A DNA stretch of 64,000 bases from Trachythela sp. YZ-2020 (lineage: Eukaryota > Cnidaria > Anthozoa > Malacalcyonacea > Clavulariidae): contig JADLSH010000382.1 in NCBI GenBank assembly GCA_016169945.1, positions 3,472,001 to 3,536,000 of the forward strand. The letters are read 5' to 3'. A program made the translations under genes and the position numbers. The notes below the pieces were generated by a model that did no database searches, was not told the DNA's origin, and worked only from the letters and a program-made list of their open reading frames with translations. This document shows positions 12,317 through 22,858 of the stretch, piece by piece (position 1 is the first letter of the stretch; each line of letters opens with the position of its first letter).

Positions 12317-13920
12317 CTATTTGCTCAAACTTGGCAACACATATTTGAAATAAAAATGTGTGAGTTCTGGTAACATAACAGTTTCCCATAATGTTTTGTC
12401 AAAATATATTCTTTCAACATGTAAATCTATGTTGGTAAAAACAACAAAATCACACCATTGCAACTTCAATGTTGCCATGGTCCCTTGAACTTGGTAATAG
12501 TAAATGTGACTTTTTTTCAGTTTAATCTGGCCATTAACATTAACAAGATAAAATGAACGATCCTCTTCACACGATTGTTCAATTGTTAGTTCTCTCTTGG
12601 AATATGGGCACTTCACTTCACCCAGGCCGAACTCTGAAACCTCACTTTTATCCTTGATCAGAAAGTCTGGACTTGCACCCAGCCATGGGAAAGATCCATT
12701 AACAACAAAACCACAAAACGAACAAATATTTACCACCTGGTTCTGCCCTTCTTTCAAGTTAGAGTACGCTTTTATCGCATTCATTTCATTGCTACTGCCC
12801 CACTTACAAGCAGTTGGCCTATTCTTTTTGGACCCGTCAATTAGTAACATACTTAAAATGGATTTTGGAAATATTGTTTTCCTTCGGTTGAGCACAACTC
12901 CAAAGTTTGAAGCTGTCAACCTCTTTCCCCTTTCCTGATACCATTCTGTGCTCCCCGACTGTTCTCTTGTATTCCTCTCAATTTCCAAAACCCCCTCATG
13001 TGACTGTTTTAAATTTTCTCCAACAAACTCTTTATCCTGTTCTGATGGCACAAGTGCCCAATTTATGTTTTCAGTTTTCAAATTATCTAGTACTTCTGTC
13101 CTTATCAAAATTTCATGCAACTGGGAAGCATCTCGATGTGCTGCTGTATACCTTTTTTTCGAAGGAAGCATTTCATGAAACTTATCATAGGCAATAGGCT
13201 GGCATTTATTTGACTCCAATAACTTACTGAGGTAGCTTGCTTTTCCAGCTTCTTTTAAACTGTTTGCCAAGCCCTCTATTCTTTCATGACAAGATTCCCT
13301 AGCAAAATGTGGTGTGGGATTATAAACTTCTTCTTTGGGATTAAGGCTGCGTTTCTTAGTTTTTTTTTCACAAGACGACTTTTCAAATTTTATGTCTTCC
13401 AAGAGAACAGGCTCTTCAGTTTCATCAGTTCTTGGGACATGCCACTGCTGGAGGAGTTGTGTGCAAGTTAGGTCATCCGGTACTTCAGTTAGAAGTTGGA
13501 TATAATCAATAATTTGAAAAAGAAGTGCTGCATCATGTTTACAGCATTCACCTTTCCCAGCCTTGCATGCACAGCTGGCATGGACAACTTCTCCATTTGA
13601 CTGATTAAAATGTACATAAACAAGATAGTAGTTGCATGCACCATTGCCTTTACCAAAAACTTCACTTTATCACCTGCCTTCACATTTGGTTTTACTAAAA
13701 CTTGTGTAACGTACTTATCCTTAAACAGTGCATAACCCAATTTCTTGTGCTTATGAGCACCAGTTGAAATGCTGTCACTACCTTTATTAGTTTTTAAATG
13801 TTTTTCCAAAAGTTACTGTGTGAAATGCGGTAGAAACTTCAAATCCTTTGTCCAGCCACTGCAGTCCAGCTGTGGTGTTTGGTTTTCTTCATTCATTGTC
13901 TGCGGTTTGGCTTCGTCCAT
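12317..13920 (-). pseudogene. SWIM zinc finger/YqaJ exonuclease of the transposon, damaged
   Basis: The accessory gene is read opposite to the transposase. The well preserved part (13402-12317) is a YqaJ-type lambda-exonuclease-like nuclease: EWYQERGKRLTASNFG near residue 153, acidic E206, D246 in SPDFL, E262-V-K264 (GEVKCP) and a QVQG motif, as expected for the PD-(D/E)XK fold. Upstream the open frame continues through a SWIM-like zinc motif (CACKAGKGECCKH, about 13590-13550) without an ATG. A frameshift lies near 13650 and an in-frame TAA near 13815. The original start (13918-13920, MDEAKPQTMNEE) lies in the right inverted repeat and duplicates the transposase start. Its role in transposition is inferred. 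A pseudogene unless the lesions are sequencing errors. Confidence 0.8.
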
Positions 13921-14141
13921 TTATACTAATTTATTTAGTATTTGAAATGAAATATAATTTAAAACTACCCTACTCAGTAATGCTATTTTAATAGTTATCA
14001 AACAATTATTATTTATTTAAATTCTAGCTAAATTTCAAAGATATAATTTTAAAAATACAACTACATTCAATAATTTTATTATACTATCAAAATTCCTATC
14101 CTATTCCTATCAAAATTTAAAAATACCAGTTATAGTTTATG
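13860..14141. repeat. Inner part of the right terminal inverted repeat
   Basis: This is the reverse complement of about 10410-10700, including the MDEAKPQTMNEE start. It continues after the Ngaro insertion at 20333-21077. Confidence 0.85.
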
Positions 14142-14667
14142 TTAATGCTCCAATTCGGTTAGTTAATATTTAAAACAATTCAAAGACAATAAAGTACACA
14201 CAATGTTGTGGGAGAAGGGTTGTTGGGGAGAAATGCTCCGATTATACTTTAAACTGAGGCCAAAGTGTCACCCCACAGACTCATTGTTTAAACTAATTAA
14301 AGTCCTCAGGGGATAATGGTCCCCATGTTGGACTCTAGTGCAATTGACGTCCTCAGGGGGTATTGGTCCCCATGTTGGACTGGTGACGTCCTCAGGGGGT
14401 ATTGGTCCCCATGTTGGACTGGTGACGTCCTCAGGGGGTATTGGTTCCCATGTTGGACTGGTGACGTCCTCAGGGGGTATTGGTCCCAATGTTGGACTGG
14501 TGACGTCCTCAGGGGGTATTGGTCCCCATGTTGGACTGGTGCAATTAATGTCCTCAGGGGGTAGTGGTCCCCATGTTGGACATGATCTACTTTTAATCTA
14601 ATATTTTAACTGTATAGTACATCGATTTGTGAGTCTATGGGGTTGAGGGTGACCTTTGGGAGCACTC
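14142..14667 (-). repeat. Split direct repeat B2 of the Ngaro element
   Basis: It matches 15283-15771 from TTAATGCTCCAATTCGG to GGGAGCACTC. It contains a 39-bp minisatellite with seven units. The stretch 14668-14952, between this repeat and A2, holds no gene; it contains T-rich tracts near 14870-14890. Confidence 0.85.
14300..14582. repeat. 39-bp minisatellite (7 units)
   Basis: Units read GACGTCCTCAGGGGGTATTG followed by GTCCCCATGTTGGACTGGT. As 39 is a multiple of three, all frames through the array stay open and give spurious repetitive open frames on both strands. The outer units are more diverged than the inner ones. Confidence 0.9.
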
Positions 14668-14952
14668 TATCGCCCAAAAACCAAATTTTTTATTTTACAA
14701 AACACAGACTTGCAAAGTCAATTCTTTATAGTATGCATTACAGAACATGGACATAAGTAACATAATTAACTAGGAACTCTCCATTATTCAGTTAACACTG
14801 CACCCATTGCAGTCCATGCGATTCTTGATAATGGCCCATGATAGAGTATAAACAAAACGCTATATACAATTCTTTTTTTTTCTTTTTTTTTGTATATATA
14901 TCTATATAAACTGATAAAGTGGTGCAAAATCATTGAAGGGTGGGATGGGAGG

Positions 14953-15282
14953 AAAATTCAACTTTTCGCCGCAAAGGATCCTTCGCTTTGGCTTGCAAGT
15001 GACACAATGAGTCTTGTAACCCAAGCAGGAAGCATATACAGGCAAAACGGTGAGACCTGATTGGTCTATTTTCCGCGCATGTAGAGAGGAAGTGTTTGAC
15101 AATGGTTCATTGTTACTTTCTTGGCGCTTTACGCGTGTCTGATCACGCGTTTCAGAGGCTGACCTTTGTACCTGACCTGATGCAATTGAAGATAACCAGA
15201 CTTTGCACAACTTTACTTTTTATCTGAATGCTTGTTTCATTAACTTAACTTTATAATGCCTATGGGCATGTATAAACTTGCT
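14953..15282 (-). repeat. Split direct repeat A2 of the Ngaro element
   Basis: About 330 bp nearly identical to 20003-20332, from AAAATTCAACTTTTCGCC to ATAAACTTGCT. Its junction with B1 at 15282/15283 would be the junction of a circular intermediate. Confidence 0.85.
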
Positions 15283-15771
15283 TTAATGCTCCAATTCGGT
15301 TAGTTAATATTTAAAACAATTCAGAGACAATAAAGTACACACAATGTTGTGGGAGAAGGGTTGTTGGGGAGAAATGCTCCGATTATACTTTAAACTGAGG
15401 CCAAAGTGTCACCCCACAGACTCATTGTTTAAACTAATTAATGTCCTCAGGGGGTATTGGTCCCCATGTTGGACTCTAGTGCAATTGACGTCCTCAGGGG
15501 GTATTGGTCCCCAAGTTGGACTGGTGACGTCCTCAGGGGGTATTGGTTCCCATGTTGGATTGGTGACGTCCTCAGGGGGTATTGGTCCCAATGTTGGACT
15601 GGTGACGTCCTCAGGGGGTATTGGTCCCCATGTTGGACTGGTGCAATTAATGTCCTCAGGGGGTAGTGGTCCCCATGTTGGACATGATCTACTTTAATCT
15701 AATATTTTAACTGTATAGTACATCGATTTGTGAGTCTATGGGGTTGAGGGTGACCTTTGGGAGCACTCCAT
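15283..15771 (-). repeat. Split direct repeat B1 of the Ngaro element
   Basis: Nearly identical to 14142-14667 but with six rather than seven 39-bp minisatellite units (about 15440-15680). Confidence 0.85.
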
Positions 15772-15858
15772 CCCCACAAATGTGCAGCATGCGCATTCCC
15801 CATAGACGAAACACCCTCCCCCTGAAAGTTGGACCAGAAATATTATTGAGATAGAATT

Positions 15859-17117
15859 TCAAATCTTGGCCAGTGTGGCTGCAACATTCAATAGTGTTGA
15901 TGAAGGAGTTTGTATATATCGTTCATAACAATCCGAAGACCAGCGACCCAAAGTTTTAATGAGCCAGGAAGGTAATTTTGCTGCGGCTGCTGTAGTTGCA
16001 GCACCAATTCTGTAGCTATGACCCGCAAAGTTTGAGGCGTTGAACCCGGCTTGACTGAGCAATTTCCTTGTTTCGAGTGTTAGGGCCTGTTTTGTGAGTG
16101 GTTTACCCGCAACATTTACAAACAGAGGCCCTGATTTTGGCTGCCTTATGGCTAAATATTGTTTCATGGCCAACACTGGACAAAGGGGTGTGTTTGTTCC
16201 TCCAATACTTATTACATGTCCTACTCTGAAGTAGGGATGGGCGATACTGAACCAAAATATCGATACCAACGATACTTTCAAAGGTATCGACACTTTTCGA
16301 TACTCGCAAAAAGTATCGGTAATTCGATGCCACTTGAGCATGCGGTGTTTTTGGTCAGTATTTGTGATATACTTCATGATACAATGATACATGAGTTTTG
16401 TGACTTCAGACTTTCAGTTCAGAGCATTTTCGTTTCTGAAATAAGATTAAAGATTGTCTCGTTGTGATAAAAACTCATGAATTCTGGATATAGGTATGTA
16501 AAAAATTAGTGTAAAAATTAAAGTATCGGTATCGATTTTGGTATCGGTATCGATCAAAATTCTTGGTATCGGCCTGGTATCGTATCGAACACAAAAAAGC
16601 TGGTATCGCCCATCTCTACTCTGAAGGGGTCAGTTTTGGATTCTTTTATCCGTATGAACATGGCAGTAGTTGGTTGTAGGTCGTTGGAAAAAACAACATG
16701 AAAACCAAACCAAAAAATGCCAATGTTATGGCAGCCCAGAACATAATTGAGTTGAAACTTGTTGTGACAGGTATTGCTAGCATCATATGAAAAAGTTTTA
16801 AATGATGGATTGTTATTGGGAGACGCACTCTTATTTTATCTCCTTGGGAACGTTTTATACCTCGAAGAACCACATAGCATCTTTTGACAATCTAATGGAA
16901 AACCATTTCTTATATGAAAATGACGAACCGCTGCAAGATAGTTTTTAATAGATGTATGTTTGATGGTTTTGGCTAAATAGGCTGAAAATTGCACAAGCGT
17001 TTCTTCGTTTGCTGGTAGAAGATGTTTTCCTTCATGGGGCCGGTATAACTTAACGAAAGCAATGAACCGTTTCTCGCCAGCACTGTAAGTCTGTTTGGTT
17101 GAGGCGGCCACAGACAA
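15859..17117 (-). pseudogene. Tyrosine recombinase of the Ngaro element, broken
   Basis: The N-terminal SAM-like core-binding part is seen at 17117-16836 (TKQTYSAGEKRFIAF...). A frameshift moves the reading to 16873-16646, and a 387-bp MITE then separates the catalytic end (16223-15859). That end carries the HSYRIGAATTAAA box (His and Arg of HxxR), LGRWSSDCYERYI with the presumed nucleophilic tyrosine, and a typical C-terminus. The enzyme would integrate a circular DNA intermediate. Frameshift and insertion make it non-functional. Confidence 0.85.
16232..16618. mobile_element. hAT-like MITE in the recombinase gene
   Basis: A 387-bp insert starting TAGGGATGGGCGATAC and ending with the inverted copy GTATCGCCCATCTCTA. 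It is flanked by the 8-bp duplication CTCTGAAG at 16224-16231 and 16619-16626. The interior is rich in GGTATCGATA-type palindromes. The 8-bp duplication supports the hAT superfamily. Related but eroded copies begin near 30338 and 62389. Confidence 0.85.
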
Positions 17118-17143
17118 ATCAATATAATGTTCAATGTCAGTCT

Positions 17144-17737
17144 TTAGATTTCCGACAGAAGGACTGGAATTTTGTGAGGGTTGACATCTGCTTGAGGTGC
17201 TAGGAGTCGAAACCTTTGAAACTGGAAACGAGAAAGGGAATCAGCAAGCTCATTATACTTTCCGGGTATGTGTTTGGCCCGAATGTATATATTATACTTT
17301 AAAGTCAACAGTGTGAGGTGACGGAGGAGATCCATTACCCGGGAAATTCGCGATCGTTTGGAATTGATAATATTAACAACTGATTCATTGTCACAGTTCA
17401 GGATTATGCGTTTGTTTTGAAGGAATCCCCCCCATATGTGACATGCAACTATTATGGCAAACAATTCTTGCCAAGCTATGCTAATTTCAGGTTGTCCTAA
17501 TTGCTGATGGGGTTCCCATTTTCCTTGAAACCATTTCCCCCCAAAAATTCCCCCGTAACCCAAAACCCCTGATGCATCAGTATGGAGCTCGAGGCATTCA
17601 GAGTCTTCCCATGCAGAAGACAAGAAAAAACTGGCACCATTCCAGTTAACAATGAACTGTTTCCACATCTCAAGATCCTTAAAAAAGCCTGCACTAAGTT
17701 TTATGTGGTGGTGGGGCTGTTTTATATTTCTTGTCAA
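17144..17737 (-). pseudogene. RNase H domain of the Ngaro element
   Basis: This continues the RT polyprotein after a one-base frame break at 17738. RNase H signature residues are visible: LHTDASGVLGYGG (first Asp), WQELFAI (Glu), LNCDNESVV (Asp) and ELADSLSRF near the end. In DIRS/Ngaro elements this domain follows the RT and removes RNA from the hybrid. Confidence 0.8.
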
Positions 17738-17738
17738 T

Positions 17739-18953
17739 TCAAATCATTCTCTGTAAATAAGGGCGACCTGGTTGGATAACCTTGCATGCAAAATTTAGGG
17801 TACCTATAAGTGACTGAAGTTCTTTCAAGGTACATGACCGCCTTTTTTGAAATATGTCAAAAACAGCATGAAGGCGTTCAATTTTGTCATCGGGAAGACG
17901 TACTTCCATTCGAACACTGTCCAGGATAATACCCATAAACTCTAAAACAGTTGCTGGGCCTTGTGTTTTGCCAGGGGCTACAGGGATGTTAAGGTTCTTA
18001 AATGTAAGCATCTTGGCAGTTAAACTTTGTTGGCAAGTGCTGTCATGTGGGGGCAGGCGGGATGGTGGCTCCATAATAAGAAAATCATCCAAAATATGAC
18101 ATACAAATGAAATCATGCACCTAGTTTGTAGAATCCATTCAATAGCATCCGAAAGTTGGTTGAAAAGATACGGAGCACTTCGGAGGCCAAAAGGTAAAAC
18201 TTTGTCATAATAATATTTCCCATCCCAGTACATGCCGAGAAGTTCATAGTCGTCCGGGTGCACAGGAATGAGCCGACAGGCAGATTCAATGTCAGTTTTA
18301 GCCAAAAAACAGCCGTGGCCGAAATGCTTAATACCTTCAATTGCATTGTCAATTGTCACATACTGCAGACTGAAATCTTCCTTTGAAATTGATGCATTAA
18401 TACTTGTTGAGCCTGATTTTGGAAAAGAAAGATGAAAAATTGTTCGAAATTTTGCCGAATTCTTTTTTGGTACTAGACCAATAGTCTCGAACGGACCAGC
18501 CACACGGCCAAGAGAAATCTCATGTTCCAAATTTGATGTTACAATATCTGGATGGGTAAGGGCAGTAGGCAAATTTTTTGAAAATCTAGGTGCCCTCTGC
18601 CCTTCAAAACCTATTCGGGTTCCATCCCTTAAATTAGAACATAACTGTGAAACAAGCGTTGGTTCGGGATGTCCCTCTAGAAAATCTTCTAATTTAGTTA
18701 CAATAATAGGTGTTAGTGGTCTAGCTACATTGCTATCGTTTTTCTTGGTTGGAATGGCGCTGGCTGCCGGATGAATAAACTTTTTCTTTTGTTTTATGTG
18801 CTCGGGGTCTTTCATAATCTGGACAGTAAATTCCAGCATGCTCCCCGTCGCAGTGATTACACATGTGTCGGTACTTGCACTGGGCTCGTTTGCAAGCTCC
18901 GTTCCTATTGAAATCCCGGCAAATGCCCCCTCGTTCGGTCCCCGGGGTGGCAT
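17739..18953 (-). pseudogene. Reverse transcriptase domain of the Ngaro element
   Basis: About 404 residues are open. RT blocks include AKFRTIFHLSFPKSGS, the palm aspartate in FLAKTDIESACR, VLPFGLRSAPYLFNQ and HILDDFLIM, where LDD replaces the usual YxDD as often seen in DIRS-like RTs. The frame overlaps the 3' end of gag (18733-18953) and breaks into the RNase H frame at 17738. It belongs to a defective element although the RT frame itself has no stop. Confidence 0.85.
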
Positions 18954-19890
18954 ACTGTTGGGGTCCTTTATAGAAAAGAGGATATTCCTCTCTAAGGGTG
19001 GCTGGTGGTACTGTGAAGATCATCAACCATAATTTCTGATCTATTTCGGACCAGTTGAGGGATTGGTTAAGGGCAGCCTTCCGACGAAACATGATGTCGT
19101 AGATACACCAACCCACCCCTTTATGGCAATGAGCAGCATGGCGAATAATGCTCAGATACTGCAAAAACTCCTGGGCTCTGTCGGGGCATTCATGAGTAAA
19201 CACACTCATGTATGTGGTGAAGGCGGTCGTCCACTTATCGATGTCCGTAATACTTGTGGTGGACTGAGTGGACGGCTTAACTTTAATGATGGAGTTTTCG
19301 AGCGTTAACATAACAGGCTGTTCCTCTACTGTACTAAATAAATTCTTTGGCAAAAGTTTAGACAGTTCGAAAAACTCACCCGACTGGATATTCTTCACAT
19401 ATGATGCCGGTACGTCGTGGAAAGACTGTCCATATGGAAGACGGTTGGTAACAGGAACTCAGGAAGACTCGGTACGGAGGAATGCGGCGCTTCGGGCTCG
19501 AACGTTTGGAACATTGACGTCGAGATTGATGTGGTGTTGTTTATCGACGAAGGCTCAGTTCTTAATTGTTGTGGCTCGTTCGTAGGGACTGGCAAAGGCG
19601 CACTTGCCATGGCTTGTACAGCAGCACGAGCGGCGTTTGTGGCGATAGCACCGATTGTTCAACCGTTTTCGCGTGGCACAGATGTTGTCTCGAGTACTAT
19701 TTGCTCGTTGTTGCTCGCGATCTCGACAATCGTCTCGGCTTCTGTAGCGGTATTGTTCGACGAAGGCGTTGAAGCATGTTGTTTCAGTCTCGCGATCAAT
19801 GTGTTTCGACGGCCGCGGTCAGACAGTCCTTTGTCTAGGCATTATTGTCGAAGCTCGTTCACCGATGGCTGAATTGCATTCTCCGCGCGT
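18733..19890 (-). pseudogene. Gag-like protein with SAP-like start and zinc motifs
   Basis: The main frame (19398-18733, 221 residues) ends with a CCCH-type motif (CRDFNRNGACKRAQCKYRH) and CNHCDGEH, suggesting nucleic-acid binding as in DIRS/Ngaro gag. Upstream, 19610-19395 is open in a shifted frame. Further upstream (about 19890-19612) the same reading carries a SAP-like motif (GLSDRGRRNTLIARL) broken by a TAA and a TGA. At least one frameshift and two stops are present. The SAP call rests on motif likeness only. Confidence 0.65.
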
Positions 19891-20002
19891 TGTCGTGTAG
19901 CGACGCTTTGGCGTCGAACCGGAAGCATAGTCCCGCAGAAGTATGTCCAGTAGTTGCGATATATTATAATTTCTAATTCAAAGATTGCGGTTTATTATAA
20001 TT

Positions 20003-20332
20003 AAAATTCAACTTTTCGCCGCAAAGGGTCCTTCGCTTTGGCTTGCAAGTGACACAATGAGTCTTGTAACCCAAGCAGGAAGCATATACAGGCAAAACGG
20101 TGAGACCTGATTGGTCTATTTTCCGCGCATGTAGAGAGGAAGTGTTTGACAATGGTTCATTGTTACTTTCCTGGCGCTTTACGCGTGTCTGATCACGCGT
20201 TTCAGAGGCTGACCTTTGTACCTGACCTGATGCAATTGAAGATAACCAGACTTTGCACAACTTTACTTTTTATCCGAATGCTTGTTTCATTAACTTAACT
20301 TTATAATGCCTATGGGCATGTATAAACTTGCT
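20003..20332 (-). repeat. Split direct repeat A1 of the Ngaro element
   Basis: The 5' end of the element on the minus strand, nearly identical to 14953-15282. It would contain the promoter. Confidence 0.85.
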
Positions 20333-21077
20333 CTATAGTTAAGCTATTCTACTTAAAATTTTCAATATAATTTAAATTTTGTGTTAAAAATTTACTATAT
20401 TTATTACCTAACCTAACCTTAGGACGAAGCCTCTTCCACAAGTTGATTAAATTTGGAGCCAAAGCACTTTAAACAGGTTAAAAAGTCTTTTGTGAACTTC
20501 TCGAGTTTGTTTTTGCCTGAGAGAGTTACGAGGAGAGCTTTTTCCCGCCAAACAAATTTAAAAGTACACGGCGAATGTCAAGGCCGACAATGCGACATTT
20601 TGTTTATCTAGACAGTCAAAACATAGTAGAAATACATCGCGCATAAAATCGGCTGATCGCATTTTATCAACCTAATTTTTTGCCGTAAAGGAAGAACAGG
20701 TATCCCTACATCTTTCTATTGCAAAATATTACTCCACGGTTGGCGGACAAAGCCTACTAACCTTAAGTTCTGCTGTGAATCCATCCCTCGTGCTTGCTTT
20801 TCTCGAAGAGCCCATTAATCGTCCGCCAACATTAGCAAAATTTTGCAACAGAAAATTATGCCAGGATCACCATGTTTTTTCCTCAAAATATAGATTACAC
20901 TATCTTTAAACTACACACCAAGTTTTCAAACTTTATTCTTCAAGGAAAAAGTGTAAAATCGCCGAAATTTCGACCACACAAAATGCTCGCTCATAGGCGA
21001 CCATGTTGTTTGGAAGACAAGCCGGTCACCACACTCCCATGATTCCTTGCGCGCTACAATTAATAAGGGAATAGTCC
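20333..21077. repeat. Outer part of the right terminal inverted repeat
   Basis: Reverse complement of 9681-10410 with scattered substitutions and one replaced segment near 20750-20770. It ends at GGAATAGTCC followed by AT. Confidence 0.9.
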
Positions 21078-21512
21078 ATTGCAAATAAATTTGGAAGAGT
21101 AGAAACAATGTCTTTTAATATCTTTGTGGTACAATAATAGTTTGAATGTTGTCTGTGTTCATAAGATATTGATACTGCACTTGCCATGTGCTAAACAAAC
21201 ATGTCACAACAGTCTTTGTTTACAATCTGTAGATATTTCATTTCATATTTATTTAGCATTTAGCTTCCATCAGTGTTCATCTGTACTGTCCAGTGAATTG
21301 TCAAAATACATGATTATACAGCAAACCAACATAATAGTATATCTCTCCAAAACAACTGTGAGCAGGGATCCACATGACATATGTTGGAAATATTTAATTC
21401 TTTATATCGCAGATTCCATCCCATTACAGATGATGTAATATATCCATATTATTTTTTAAGTTTGTAACAACCATTTTTTTCAAGTAAATATACCATAATT
21501 TATCAACCAAAT

Positions 21513-22236
21513 TTGGTTTTCATTTTCTGCCTCAACAGGCGGTCAATGTTACTTTGTGCCACAACTGGCTCTGCCACAATGGGCAGATCAATAATATTTT
21601 GTGCCTCAACAGGCTCTATCACAATGAGCTATTCCATTTAAAATCCGTAACCCCCCCCCCCCCCTATCGAGGACAGGGTTTTTTCTATAAACCTGACGAA
21701 TTCCTGACTTTCAACAGCCCACCTGAGGAATTTTGTATTTACAACACCTACCCCTGAAGAATTCCTGTCTTACAGCTATTACCCCCTGAAGAATTTGACT
21801 GCAACCCCCTGAAGAATGCAATTTTTTTACTCAACCCCTGAAGAATTCCAAGCCTAAATAGTCACACCCCTGAAGAATTCCAAGGCAAAATGGCCCCTTA
21901 CCCCTGAAGAATTCCAGGGTCCTCGATGGGGGGGGGTGCGGTATTAAATGGAGTAGCCCAATGGTAGGTCAATGTTTCTTTCTGCCACTATGGGCGGATC
22001 AATATTTTGTGCCTCAATGGGCTCAATTCATTGATATTTTGTGCTACGATCACAGGTACGGGCTCTATAACTACAGCTAGATCACTATTTGTCACTGTCA
22101 TAGGTGGGGTTGTTTTTGCCTGCACAGGCGAGCCAGTTGAGGCACAAAATATTATTGATCTTCCCATTGTGGCAGGGCCAGTTATGGCACAAAGTAACAT
22201 TGATCCGCCTGTTGAGGCAGAAAATGAAAACAGATA
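21513..22236. repeat. Inverted repeat cluster with nested MITE
   Basis: Sequence at 21513-21615 recurs inverted at about 22130-22236, and partly in direct orientation at 21965-22035 (GGTCAATGTT..., ATTTTGTGCCTCAA). Between lies a smaller element (about 21615-21955) with ends GCTATTCCATTTAA / TTAAATGGAGTAGC, a C-run and about six CCCCTGAAGAATTCC units. A possible CAATG duplication flanks it. No gene is seen. Confidence 0.65.
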
Positions 22237-22858
22237 ATTCGTGGTATCAGTAGGTATGACGTAATTACAACAGACAAGACAACCGATGATTGTCTGCAGA
22301 TCTAACGTACCGGCAGTAATTGCTACACATAATACCGTAGCACCATGCATCTTGACTATTATTTTGCACTGAAACGTTGTTAGCATCGCTAATCATTACT
22401 CTATATGGTTTTTGTTATGGTTTTATATTTTATGATAACTCAAGCAATAACGAACTGCCATAATTTTGTAGCGAAAATTTTGCCATGTTGGACGGGCAAA
22501 ATTATGTTTAATTCTAACTTATCAGAATTCTGTAAAATATTCCCCAAAATGCATGAAATGGCGTTTTAGAAATTCTAGATGTCGAAATTTTCTGGAGAAG
22601 CGTGTCCCCATATACCCCATACGGGCTTTGTGCCGTCAGCACTCGATACCTGTGCATCCCCGCTAGCGGTATGAGTGCCTCTATAAACATTTTTGGGTTT
22701 GACCAGCCCCATTACGTCCTGTCCTGACCACACCCTTTTGTGGGACAAAACGAACCACATCCTCCTAATATTTAGACCAAGTTACGCCTTTGACAACTGC
22801 ATGAGTTCTATTTATCAGTTATTTCTATCCCTTTTGTTATTCTTTAGAGATAACAGTG
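22237..22858. other. Upstream region of the ZP gene
   Basis: No gene is recognised. It precedes the first coding exon and may include its promoter and 5' leader; no clear TATA box or initiator could be assigned. Confidence 0.35.

Larger units (their letters stand above)
14142..20332 (-). mobile_element. Ngaro-type tyrosine-recombinase retrotransposon
   Basis: A 6191-bp insert read on the minus strand: A1 (20332-20003), gag, RT, RNase H and tyrosine recombinase, then B1 (15771-15283), A2 (15282-14953) and B2 (14667-14142). This A1-ORFs-B1-A2-B2 arrangement of split direct repeats is typical of Ngaro/PAT elements. The insert sits between TTTATG and CTATAG with no target duplication: the opposite arm at about 10400-10425 reads straight across the junction. 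Stops, frameshifts and a MITE in the recombinase make this copy defective. Confidence 0.85.
9681..21077. mobile_element. ISL2EU-like DNA transposon with nested Ngaro retroelement
   Basis: The ends are inverted copies starting GGACTATTCCCTTATTAATT, each followed outward by AT, consistent with an AT target duplication. The element carries two convergent genes, a THAP-DDE transposase and a SWIM/YqaJ nuclease. This pair is, to my knowledge, typical of the ISL2EU (IS4EU) superfamily. Its right inverted repeat is interrupted at 14142-20332 by a tyrosine-recombinase retrotransposon. Without that insert the element would be about 5.2 kb. The transposase frame is intact while the nuclease gene is damaged, so this copy might still supply transposase. 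Confidence 0.8.

Noticed and set aside
14268..15697. Several long repetitive open frames (VLRGYWSPCWTGD..., SSGGIGPHVGLVT...) on both strands
   Set aside because: They follow directly from a 39-bp minisatellite, whose length is a multiple of three, so all frames stay open. No start context or domain supports coding.
19417..19872. 151-codon plus-strand frame opposite gag
   Set aside because: Antisense of the retroelement gag with GC-rich codons; no domain or homology is visible.
21609..21960. CCCCTGAAGAATTCC units considered as a CRISPR-like array
   Set aside because: Spacing is irregular, units drift, and the whole lies between inverted MITE ends in eukaryotic DNA.
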